Source: Allium sativum (lineage: Eukaryota > Streptophyta > Magnoliopsida > Asparagales > Amaryllidaceae). From it: DNA of 64,000 bases. The translations under genes and the position numbers were made by a program. Each line of letters opens with the position of its first letter. Positions within the stretch are counted from its first letter, which is position 1. This document shows positions 34,527-45,780 of this stretch, in pieces. Under the pieces are notes generated by a model. It did not search any database. It was not told the origin of the DNA and saw only the letters and a program-made list of their open reading frames with translations. The DNA is taken from NCBI GenBank assembly GCA_030737875.1, contig CM060912.1, positions 124,532,493 through 124,596,492 on the forward strand, in the 5' to 3' direction.

Positions 34527-37117
34527 TGAAAACCTCCCACCCCTTAACGTCACCCATATAAGGATGCGCTAAGGTATAAAGTAACAATACATAGACTAAA
34601 ATCCACAAGAAAGAAATATAAAAAACAAAGGAAATTTTAAAAAAACATTTAATAAAGCAAGTCAAATCATAGTGGTTATTAAATTTCCAAAGTACCAAAT
34701 ATTCACCAACGTAAAACCAAATACACTGCCTTATGGAAAATCATAATATCAGAGTGCATAAGTAAAACCATCCCTCTCAATGTCAACACAACAATAAGAA
34801 AATGAGAAACGAACGAATACATGAGTCTGAAATGAGTCTGAATCCAAGATGAACCGAACAATTAAGAATAACTCCCTGTAAACCTAGGGGGAAAGGAAGA
34901 GAGAAAGAGAAAACAAACTAGGTCAGACATACGTCTGGTGAGTTCTAGTAATTTCTAGTATGATAATAAATTATGTAAGCATTAGATAGATGAACAGTTC
35001 TATAGACATAAGACATAAAGGCATAAATGCAGTAAACAAAGTTAAGCACGAAAAAATGTTGGCTTCTCATTCATATCCAAGATTTTTGCACCAACTTACC
35101 AAAGATATAATAATTAGGCTTTACCTAATTTCTACCCATCGATCGGCTTCTATAACCACAATGTGATAACTTATGCCACTTACGGAACTTAGGGTTATCA
35201 AGCCCGAGTCCATCAACTAAAAGGACATAGCTGTTAATCACAGACGTTACATCGGCTTATTTTCCCCAATTGGCACGATGCATGCTCATCGTCTTGGATC
35301 TCTTACTTTCCAATGCAGTAAAGCATGCCCTCGTCTCTACCTAGTGCGAGACCTCCATAGATGATAATAGGGATACTACCTGATACAGGCCCTCAACCAA
35401 ATATACAATTGACACAAGGCAACCTTGAACTTAGTCCCCATTTATTTTTCTATTAGGCCACTTATTCCTCAGTCAGGCCCATACTGCTGGAACAAACCTA
35501 AACTACGAGCCACTTATTTTCCCCAATCAGCCTCGCGCTGCCGGAACGGACTCCCACTACAATCTTATTATTTTATTAGGTCTGTTATTTTCACCAATCT
35601 GCCCCCACGCTGCCGAGATAAACCTAAACTACGAGCCAATTATTCTATCTTAATCAGCCCCACACTGCTGGAACAGACTCCACTACCTTAGCTTGTTAAC
35701 TTTATCTTTGATTAACTTAACACAATTTAAGTTTAGAAATAAGACCAATATAACCTCACGTTATATTCCTAGGTTGTATCAAACATTCTTAACTAATGTT
35801 TATCCTTTTATACAATCCAAATCCACAGTACTTAGCATGCAACTATGTTAACCTATTGCAATTTATGTGTTTGCATGCTCACCAATTATATATTGAGTTT
35901 TATCCCCAATTTACAGTCCAATATTGATTATATTATTTGATTAGTTCTAACATGCCCAAATATCCCTTTTTATTCAATTTCAATATTGTTCCAATTTTAA
36001 CATAAAAACGATAAAGGCCTAGGCTCTCTTTAGGCCCACGCTCAGTGCTAACATAAAAAGGGAAATGGTCTAGGCTACTCGTAAGGTCTAGACTCAAAAA
36101 TAAACTAAACAAATAAAATAGGGCATAACCTGAATTGTAAGTAAAACCACAACAGAGAAGGGGATAAGAGAAGGAGAATTACTTATAAACAATAGATAAA
36201 TGGAATGAAATAGGCATAGATAGTAAATAAATTACAGTAACTTTACGGAAAAACTAAACACACAAATATTGTAAGTAACTGTAAACTTTAAACTTGAAAA
36301 TTAAAAATATTTAGCTATCTAAATTTTCCTACACAATTTACTAATCTAGAAATCACATAAAAACTCATAGATCTGACGAAGAAAGCTTCCCTTGTGGCCT
36401 TTCTTATTCTAGCAGAACTTCCACCTCCATAATTATTTATATAAAATAAATATTAAAATTATAGAACTTCTTTATGTTCGTAAAAGTTAAATTAGTTGGC
36501 TCTTTCTAATTTTGAGGATAGGCCGGGGGAAGAAGAAGAAGACAAAAAGAATGGATGTGAAAAAATGAGAAAGGCACTGTTGGTTTATTTATAGGGTTTA
36601 TTGGGCGTCCTCAGTTATCCAAGTTTAGGATTAACTCTAGGACATCTACGTCACTGGATCAATCAGAAAGCGCCACATCAGCTTTTGGTTCAAAAATGAC
36701 AAATAAAACCTCATCACATCACTAAAATAATGTTGGAACAATATTAATCATTCGTTGTGATACATTGTGCCAAGGCACGCTGATATAATGCACTTGGTCA
36801 ACACATCGACCCTTGTGTCGACCAGGGGTCGATACAAGTGGGATTGGGTCGACACAGGATCCATCTTAGGGGTGTGTCGTCCCAGCGACGTTTACTTAGC
36901 ATTATATATTTTATATCAATTCTTATTTCTTCTTTCCTTCGTAACTTATTCATTTTAACTCCGTTTTTAGCAAAGCAAGTGTCTATTTTCATCATAAAAT
37001 GACAATGGACACAAGGGTGCTAGTCCCATTGTCCATTTCAAAAGTATATTCTAATTAATATTTAGTTTATTACCATTTTCTATTTAATTATTGTTTATTA
37101 AAGTTTAAGGTGTTACA
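34527..37117 (-). repeat. 5' LTR of Gypsy-1, 2591 bp
   Basis: The minus strand starts TGTAACACCTTAAAC and ends GGAGGTTTTCA. It includes a cluster of TCGACC/GGTCGA sites (36795-36865), a T/A-rich zone and an internal tandem repeat (35440-35700). A probable transcription start region lies near 36520-36610 on the minus strand (TATAAATAAACC box). The partner 3' LTR is not in the window. Confidence 0.8.
35440..35700. repeat. Degenerate ~62-bp tandem repeat in the Gypsy-1 LTR
   Basis: About four units with the theme CACGCTGC(C/T)GGAACA, then AACTACGAGCC and TTATTTTCCCCAATCAGCC. Alternate units are closer to each other, suggesting a dimeric higher-order repeat. Confidence 0.75.
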
Positions 37118-39690
37118 CCGCTTCCGCACGAGGGCAAGCACCATGGTAACAAAGAAGGAACATGCCAACCGCATGGGAAAGGGACCGAGGTTTCCTACAA
37201 AGGAACGACCTCTGAACACAAAAAAGATATCATCCCTAACCTTGTGGATGATAGAAGAAGACTACATCGGCGAATCATTGAAAACTGCCTTGTTTCGAGA
37301 TCACCACAAATCCCAACGGATAAGGTAAGGTAAAAGATGAAAAGGGTGACCAAAAATCATTCCCAAACCTTCCAATCCACCAGGAAAGAAAAAATTCAAT
37401 AAGAGAAGCTGACCCAGTGCTCGAACCTGTCACGTCCCTGATGAAAGACTAAACGAAAAACTCGAATTCAGCGGATAAAAGATGGGAAACTGATTCCACG
37501 TCCCCGAACCTGCAACACCTCACATAAAACAAGGGGATATTAATCCTCATGAAATTTACATCCATAAGTAATCCATCATGAAGAATTCTCTACATAAAAG
37601 TAGAAACCTTAGTTGCAATGCGTCAGTCCCAAATAAAACAAAAAACGAGGATCCTAGGTATTGGAATTCGCACCGAATTCCAAGCAGCCCTTAGACAGAA
37701 AGGATTCTCATCACCGCAGCTATGTGAATCCAAAAAAACTTCATCGATTGCATACATTCCATGCATCACTAGTGTAAGATGGGGTTTCATAGAAATCTGA
37801 ATGCAATAGACTATGGTACTTAGCATGAAGGAACGACCCCCAAAGAGAGTCATTAGAATGAATACGGACCTAGAGTTTATAGGCGTACGCCATCCAAACA
37901 TCCCTAAGGTCCCTCAGCCATAGACTGCCCTCTCATTTGGGATGACAGACGATCTCCCAGGAAACCCAGTGATGTCTCCTCGCGTCATAATTTTCCCTCA
38001 GAAAAAAGACGATGCCAAAGAGCGATAGGATTGAATAAAAGAAGCAGTGGGCATCATGGATATGAAGACATGGGCCCAATGGAGTCTAGGACATAATTAA
38101 TAAGGACAAGCTTACCCTCAAAAGAGAGGAGAACACAGTTCCATCTCAAAATCTCCCCCTAGCTTTATTGGTTAGGGGATTTTATCATTAAGTTTGCGGC
38201 TTCTATAAAGAACAATGCCAATATACGGTAAAGTAAGAGAGGACACCCGGAAACTCGAAAAGGGCTATATCCATGAAATCCTTGTATATGCCATAGATTT
38301 GGTAGTAACGAAAAAGCTCTTCATGGTGTTGATAAGTTTCCCTAAACGCCATTCATAGAGATAGAGAAAATCCAGAAGACATCGAATGGAGCGACGATTC
38401 CCTTTAGAGAAGATAGCGGTTTCATCAGCAAAGGAAAGCGAGGAGATCACAAGACACCCGCTAGTGAATCCAAAATGATGGATCTATCCTTCCATCATAG
38501 GGGATGGAACCCCCTAATGAACGCTTCCGCTGCTATGACAAAAAGTGTCGAGCAGAGGGGATCCCCCTGTCGAAGTCCCCTGTGTAACTAGGAAAAAAAT
38601 CTTGGTTGATCCGTTGATAAGAATAGAGAATCAACAGTTAGAAATGAGACTCCAAAAAAGTCAATGAGGGGCTCAGGAAAATTGAAAGCTTGGAGAATCC
38701 TGATGATGAAAAACTAGGACATGCGATCGTAAGCCTTCGCTATATCTAATTTAATAACCACATTGGATCTTCGAACCTTCCGGTCGATCTGGGGGATAAG
38801 TTCCTGAGCAAGGAGAAAATTATCCGTAATCAGAAGGCCTTTGATGAATCCAACTGGAGAGGACGAAATGATCTGATCTAGGAAAAGAGTGAGTCTGGAA
38901 GACAAGATCTTGGAAATGACCTTGTTAGAAAAATTACAAAGACTAATAGGATGGAAATCAGAGCAAGATTTGGGGTTCTCATGCTTAGGAATGAGAATGA
39001 GATTCGTCGACATCCACCTTTTAGTTAGCAAGCCACCCGAGAAAATATATTGAATAGCCAAGTAGAAATCATACCGAATGATTGTCAGACACTCTGGTAA
39101 AAAACTTCGTTGTAATTGTCTGAACCACTTGCGTTATCCTTTCTAAGAGAGAAAACACAAGAACGAATCTCCTAAAAAGAAGGGCACAGAGAGATGGTGC
39201 TTTGTCAGGAAACACCAATTGAGGAATAAATGAAAAAAGGAACAGATAGCTCATGTCCACGGACGAACACTGTAGAAAAGATTGGAAGTGGGAAATGATC
39301 GTCTCTTCGATCTTCATAGAGGTAGAAGCCATCAGAGGCTTAGGACGAATAAGTTGGAGAATGGAAAAGATACGATTCTTTTTATGAATAGAAAAGTGAA
39401 ATAATTTCGAATTCGAGTCAATATAGATAAGCCACTTGATTCTAGCCTTCTGACAAAGGAAATCGTTTTCAATGCTCAACTCCGAGGAAAGGACGAGTTG
39501 GGCTTAAACCCATTCCGCCTTGTTAGTAGCTGAAGGGTCTTCATCAAAAGACGCTTCAACTAAAATAAGATATTCTTCCACAAATCGATCTTTGTCAAAG
39601 ATATTCTTAAAAACTATATAAATTCAAACTCTAAGACAGGATTTAAGACATTTGAGTTTGGAGGCGAAAATTGAAATTGAGTTTGGCTAT
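37118..39690 (-). pseudogene. Decayed L1-type LINE ORF2 (reverse transcriptase region)
   Basis: Minus frames 39479-39069 and 39061-38714 carry the linker and RT palm of plant L1 elements: NLILIPKHENPKSCSDFHPI, SLCNFSNKVISKILSSRL, GFIKGLLITDNFLLAQELI and VVIKLDIAKAYDRMS. Downstream, SSLSFADETAIFSKGN (38450-38265) is the second catalytic box with the final Asp changed to Glu. Many stops and shifts follow toward 37118, where the Gypsy-1 LTR interrupts it. The 5' endonuclease half is not seen; a TRIM lies at its upstream edge. Plus-strand frames here (for example 37110-37328) are incidental. Confidence 0.87.
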
Positions 39691-40192
39691 TGTTATGTAA
39701 CGACGGTCAGAAAAAAGCTCCCCCTCATCCTGCATAGGGCGCACACATATGACTTGGCACACACATCCTTGTAACAAAAGAATTCCCTGACGTTACATGC
39801 TTACCAACTCATATTTGTACTCTACTCCTATAATTTATTTCGTGATGTAGGAATTTTTATTCAAACCCGCCAGGAAATCCTAATAGTCTCCCCCTTGACT
39901 CGCATCCCCTTCGAGTATTTTGAGAGCACTGCCTTGCCTGCATGGCGAAGTCGGAAACCTTTGGCTCCGATACCTATGTTATGTAACGATGGTCGGAACA
40001 AAGGTCCCTCTCCTCCTGCATAGGGAGCACACATATGAGTTAGTACACGCATATTTTTTACAAAAGGAACCCCTGATGTTACATGCCTACGAACTCATAT
40101 TTATACTCCACTCCTCTGATTTATTTCGTATTGTGAGACTTTTTATTCAAACCCATCATTCCTTCTTAAAATCATGCGAGGCAATCCTAATA
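39691..40192 (-). mobile_element. TRIM (terminal-repeat retrotransposon in miniature), 502 bp
   Basis: Two direct repeats, 39691-39885 (195 bp) and 39977-40192 (216 bp), flank a 91-bp interior. On the minus strand the interior starts with AGGTATCGGAGCC, close to the tRNA-iMet primer site, and ends with CAAGGGGGAGAC, a polypurine tract. That is the full minimal set of retrotransposition signals with no coding space. The repeats end CATAACA and begin TATTAGG. Flanks GCTAT and GTTAT may be a mutated target duplication. The 21-bp length difference is an indel near the outer end. It lacks 5S-like sequence, so it is not the Cassandra family. Confidence 0.82.
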
Positions 40193-40229
40193 GTTATTTA
40201 TATTAATTCTCCTTGTCAATAATATAACA

Positions 40230-40459
40230 TCTGGACTTATGGAAATTGCTTTTGGTCAAAATTCCAATACCATCCATATTCATTTTGGATTTTCAGAAAT
40301 AGTCTTCATACTAAAGAAAGGATCTACATGTGGAATAGATCAATTGATAGCAACTACTCGTTATGTAACCATGAAATGGAAAATGACACTCATTTATTCT
40401 TCCAATTAGTGGACAAGGCAAAATAGTTCGACGTAAAATACATCTCCAAAACACAATAC
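40230..40459 (+). pseudogene. LINE zf-RVT fragment
   Basis: The plus-strand translation around 40300-40420 reads TKERIYMWNRSID, then LCNHEMENDTHLFFQ, matching the zinc-binding domain at the C-terminus of plant LINE reverse transcriptases. It is on the opposite strand to the neighbouring LINE, so it is a separate relic. LARD-D interrupts it at 40464/40465. Confidence 0.75.
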
Positions 40460-41099
40460 ACAACTGTAACGACCCAGGGTTTTCGGCCCCGAAAATCGAC
40501 ATAAATACCTTTGCTGTATCTCATGCCGACCTTTCAACCACCGAGTACACCGGATTGTTAATGAAAGAAATTAGAGGGTGAGATAAGAAAGAAAGAAATA
40601 TAAGAATAGAAGAAGACGAAGAACACAACACAAAGTCTCACATCGCAGCGGAACAAAATATAATATAGAAATAAATCCTTATTTAAAGCTTTAAATAAAA
40701 CTTACATCATCAGAGTACATCAACATCACTGGACAGTTATAATAATAATCTGCCCTTATATAACGCACAGCGGAATAGTAGCCATATAATATCATACACC
40801 TGAACATCTCCAGCTCGTCTCTTCACAGCATTCGAGAACCTGAACCTGTACACCCCGGGCTAACCGGAGCATTTACAAAACACCGGGTCAGTCTGGTGAA
40901 CCAGAGTGAGATAAACTCGCACTTTATCTCACAGTATTAAGGTATCACACAACTTGATTTTAAAGTTGAAATCCTTTCGAAAGAAAAGGATAATCGTAAG
41001 ACCAAATCCACACATAATTACGGACAGTTTTTACCTTACGATAACCCAAAACATTTTTAAAACCAATATCTTATCTGATATTATAATAATGTCTAAATA

Positions 41100-41740
41100 C
41101 AAATAAATAGAATCTAGTAGAACGCTTGCATCTCACACTCTACATATATAGTATACAAACAAAACCGCAGGCGCTTATTGGAGATTGGATTCCAACAATG
41201 ACAAGGTATGGGACGACCTGCCGATCGTGTATCTCTAGAGATGAATACACTGGGTTCAACAAGAACATCTTGCAACCCGGCCCACACATGACCGACCACT
41301 CATTTCGCTTGAGTGTATCGAATGTATATCACCAACGGTTGGGAGCTACCCACCGTCTTCTCGGAAAGGGACAACATCGAATAGATTAAATAAGCAAATA
41401 AGATTTCCTCTAGATAGGTGATTATACACCCTAATGGTAACGACCCACATAGCCATGTTGCCTGCCCGATTTTTGTCATCTCCTGGTTGATGAGGCTTGA
41501 GGTCAGAACACATCTGGTCATCATATACTTTGAATGCCACATCGTCAGATCCACCAAATCACTAATTGATGTCCACAAAAATATTCTGGTCGTTAAGCTA
41601 GAGAGGTGCCCCTCTCCGCCACTAACAGAGATACGTTTGTAAAAATCAACGTACGTGACCCTTAAGAACTACTCTGTCAGACATCCGTCCATACAAGTCA
41701 TCCAAGAACAGGATGAACCGAATGTACTCTCCTACTGCAT
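41100..41740 (-). other. Conserved LTR module, LARD-D copy
   Basis: Counterpart of 22860-23460 in LARD-C. Both strands carry short frames that recur there: minus 41540-41346 (motif DDKNRAG, then MAMWV, then IRVYNHLSR) and plus 41126-41389 (motif FNKNILQPGPHM, then SFRLSVSNVYHQRLG). Conservation is higher than in flanking LTR sequence. Whether this reflects a peptide, an RNA structure or merely recent common ancestry cannot be settled by eye. Confidence 0.62.
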
Positions 41741-44399
41741 CCAATTATAGGAATCACCCCATGGATCAGTAGCGACAGTCCTTGCAATCCACAGATTCAA
41801 CCACGACAGAACCCCAGTATATCCCCGGGTCGAATCAGAGATTGTAAGTGGTTCTTCCGTTTTATGAAAATCTATGGTCTTCACATGCTCCATCTCGATC
41901 GTCATCCGATATCTTCTATATTTTCGTATTTGTTGGTCGGAATGGTTTTCGAATATAACTTCGATCCCGGTCTTCCCGTACCAACAAACGTATAGGCAAA
42001 ATTTTGATAGTCGGTGATATAACTATCAAATAAAACAACCATTCAACCATAAACAAAAATAGAATTTATTGTTCAGTATTCAGCATCACTTGCCTTTCTA
42101 ATTCAAATAATTACAACATCTTATTTCTCAATATCCTAGAAACTCAGTATTTTTTCTTTAACAAAATTTTATCTATGAAAAATCTCTCGATTTCCTTTCT
42201 TCTATTGTTTGCAAAACATTGGCTAAAACATTATTTAAAAATCCATAATAGAGGAATCAAATCAACTTATTATTCGTAAAACATTGTGAAATATATTTCA
42301 TTTATTTACTTCGCAGCTTCCAGTGTTTATTCTTATTGAATAAAAACCAAATCTTACGATTTTTCTTCTGTGGTAATTCTCTTATACTTCCTTTTGACTT
42401 TGGGATTCTCATTCTGTATGTATCCACCAATATTTCACTAAACATTGCATTTTTATTTCTAAATTAAAAAAATAGACTCTTACTGTCCTTTATATCACCG
42501 TGACTAATATCATCTTCAGATAATTTCGAAGTTGTTCAAGTTGGGGTATTTTAATTACCTCTCAGACCTTGATCAACAACGTCCTTATCTTCAAATAAAT
42601 ATAAGTCATAATCCAAACAAATATCTCATTCCAATATCGATTCAAATTCTATTTAACTATTTAATTCAAACCATAGCTTTATAAATTTACTTTATCTCTT
42701 AAAATAAAAACTAATATTGCTTAACCCATTGGTTACTCAACTTCTTACCATCACTATTATGAACTTCCAAAAATACTTTGTTTCCAACTGGGTTATTATC
42801 ACCTCCCTATTACCAAACTCTTTTCAAATCCCTTTACCACATTTCCTTTCCTTCCTGGGAATCTCACTGTCCAATTACTTACTTAATTCCACACTTAAGT
42901 ATTTCCAATTCCAAATCACTTCTTTACTTCTCGTTTGCTTTATAAACCTTGTTTTTACATCTCAGGTTTAATTTTAACTCATTTACACCTTTATTTCCTT
43001 TACTTAATCAAATCATTAAGTAACCCTCCTATTTAAGCTTATAAGTTCGCTTAAATCCCCTTTATAACTTCATTATAAATTCGAGTTAAGATACAAAACT
43101 CGTTCATAATCCCTTCTCAAAATTTAAATCAATTCCAGTAAATTTCTCCTTTAAATTAATTAATAATATAATTAATTCAAATAACTTCATATAATTGTTT
43201 CTACGAAACAATTAATCGAATTCTTAACCGTTAGGTTTTTCCTGCTCATCTGCTTACACGTTACTTTATCAAACAATTTAATGCTGACTTACAAACCTTT
43301 GAATATAATAATAATACTTATTTTCTTTAAAAGTCGCTCTATTCAAAATAATCTATTTAAAACTTATTTTGGTTATAGACTAAATTTATACTTCAATACG
43401 GTTAGTTCACTTGACGATAAAAATCCATAATTGTATAATGATTGACTTCTGGACAGTGATGCCAAAATACTCAACCAATATATTCACTGGTTAACACATA
43501 TCACATGTTGAATTTTCAATCCAACTGTTATCAATCAAATCAATTGTCCAATCAAAACTATTACCTTTATCTGATAATAACACCCATCAATCAGCAAATA
43601 GATCACACAACAATTCAAACCATTTCAATCACGCTCATTTAATATATGTGAACAATCAAGGGGAAATTTCCTTTATCGAATTCGAACAAGGTTTGATGAC
43701 TTACTGGAATTAAATGTCCGTTTAATTCCACCGATTAAATCAAAAATAAATATCCATAACTAGCAGATGGTTAACTACTAGAAATCAGAGCACACAGAAA
43801 TAAAGCCCAATTTATATGAAATATAAACGGGAAGAAACTGAGTGAGGTTAACTCACCTTTGATTCTCACTGTCTCCAGCTTGTCCTGGTTTTGTTCTGCT
43901 TGTAATCATTATCGTAACGTGAGTTGTTTTTGCCTCATTTCTGTCCATGTACGAACGAGTTATAAATATTTGAATATTAATGCCTTAGTTAAATTAATTT
44001 AACCCTTAGTTATAAATTAAATAAACTAATCTTGTTTAATTAAACAAATTACCCTGTTATACAATCCCTACTAATTCTTTAATCCTTATATTCTTCGTTT
44101 ATGGTTTAATAAAAACAATAAACCTAATTACATTTGTTAACAACTGAATTACATAAAAAAAACTAATTACGTTTTAATATTGATTAACGTAAGGAACATG
44201 ACTAATTGAACTCGCAAACTAATGGTATGAAATGGTATTAAATATCGTCAATTAGATGAACTTACTTTTAAAAAAATAAAGATCCCTTAATTTATCAACT
44301 AATACTTTAAATTAAGCCTTCCTTTAAATTTATCTAAATTAATATATTAAATTTCAAAATTGGGCCTTACCCTTACTGGTCCAGCCCATTAGTTCTAGC

Positions 44400-45416
44400 C
44401 TGCCCCCTCTCTAAATAAAACATCGAAACCCTTGCCCCTTCAAACCATCGGATCATTTTTTTTCATCAAACCCTCTTCAAAAATTACACGCCGCCACCAG
44501 TTTCCAGAGAAAAAGAAACCCCTCCCATGGCCGTAACCCTCCTGCTTCTACCCTCGATCGATCCAAGCCTGCTCCAGTCCTCTTCGCCCTTTCCTTTCTC
44601 AAATGCTTCTCCTCCTCAGTTCTCCGTGCTCCTCCTGCTCTGCGCCCAACCCTTCAATCCAAACCCAAACGAGGCCGAACCCTAGTCGCGAACAACTAAG
44701 TAAATTTTTCTCAAAAATTTAATTCCTATTTCGATTTTTTTTCATTCGATACTGAGTTCGTTTGGGTTTTGTTCAACATGTATTTATACTTGTGTTCGAC
44801 CAGGATAAGAACGACATCAATATCAGCTTGTAAATTCGTAGGTTAGGTTTTGCAGTTTATAGTTTCTTAGGTGTTTGATATTTCATTTTAGCTTTGATGT
44901 GAGATCAAACTGTTCACGATAGAACTTGGTTTGTGTGATATTGATAGTGAAAATGTTGGATTTTCAGTTGGATTTTTCATGTACTGGTTCGTTCATATTT
45001 ATACATATAGTGGTTGAACTGTATTGGTGTAGAGTAGGTATAGCTATAGAGCTATGGAGCTGTTCATTTCATTTAAAGATTAGAACTGTGACATGTATAT
45101 CTTTTATTCATGCTTGTGGTTATAGTGTACTTCTCAAGGTTTATATCTTTTGAAGATTTGAATTTTTGTGACATATGCACCCTAGGCCGAATAGTCCTTG
45201 TGTAGATCTGTACTTGAATTAGTTGTTCCTATATAGCTATCTTGCATAGACCTTAGCTGTTGCTTACTTTTCTATAACATTTCATTCGCTATGCTTTGGT
45301 TATACACATCTGCCGTATATTAGTTGTTAGTATGATGTATCCATTTGTTTGAATTTTTAGCTGTTTCAATACTGTATAAAATTTGGTCTAAAGATTGGAT
45401 TCTCTGATCTGTTCAT

Positions 45417-45476
<60 letters not shown>

Positions 45477-45780
45477 GTTTTGATTCTGTTGCATTTATTC
45501 CCTTTTTATATATATTTTTCTTTCTTCTCTTTCTGATTTCTTTCAACTTTATGCATATACCTATACAAAATTTCCAGCTACTCATAGCTTTTTTTCTTTC
45601 TTCTTTCTTTTCAGGTGGATTTAGTGGTGAGCAGTTGTGCTTTCATGGTGACGGCTTGATGGTGTTGAGAGAAGATTTTATTGTAGATTTTCTTTCATTT
45701 TTAAATAATAATGATTGTACATGAAATTTTCTGTACATATATGTATTGATTTGATAAATCAAATGTACATTTTTTCTCTT
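44400..45780 (+). other. Gene-like, intron-bearing transcription unit, antisense to LARD-D
   Basis: A GC-rich stretch (44385-44699) stands out sharply. It has a CTCTAAATAAAAC box (44410-44422), a 52-codon frame from ATG 44527 to TAG 44683-44685 (Leu/Pro/Ser-rich), and a donor-like GTAAAT at 44700. A T-rich 915-bp segment with intron-like composition ends in a strong acceptor (TTCTTTCTTTTCAG, 45601-45614). It is followed by an exon-like segment (45615-45720) and T-rich, TGTACAT-containing 3' sequence (45720-45775). I recognise no protein family. It could be a captured host gene fragment, a non-coding RNA, or an LTR promoter that arose in reverse. Confidence 0.4.
45419..45474. repeat. (AT)28 microsatellite
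   Basis: A pure AT run inside the presumed intron of the antisense unit. It opens repetitive Ile-Tyr frames on both strands (45388-45724), which are artefacts. Confidence 0.95.

Larger units (their letters stand above)
29267..37117 (-). mobile_element. Gypsy-1: decayed Tekay-like chromovirus, 5' part
   Basis: Minus strand: 5' LTR (37117 to 34527), PBS (34524 to 34512), gag (about 34260 to 33400), protease (33320 to 33041), then RT (30270 to 29267) after removal of the hAT-like insertion. It is cut in RT by the CACTA element, so RNase H, integrase and the 3' LTR are not in the window. Gag and RT resemble those of Gypsy-2, so both belong to the same broad lineage. Stops and frameshifts throughout show it is long dead. 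It inserted into an L1-type LINE at 37117/37118. Confidence 0.85.

Noticed and set aside
39691..40192. Cassandra TRIM carrying a 5S rRNA-like promoter
   Set aside because: No 5S A box, intermediate element or C box is visible in the repeats.
45388..45724. Frames with Ile-Tyr runs on both strands
   Set aside because: They are created by the (AT)28 microsatellite.
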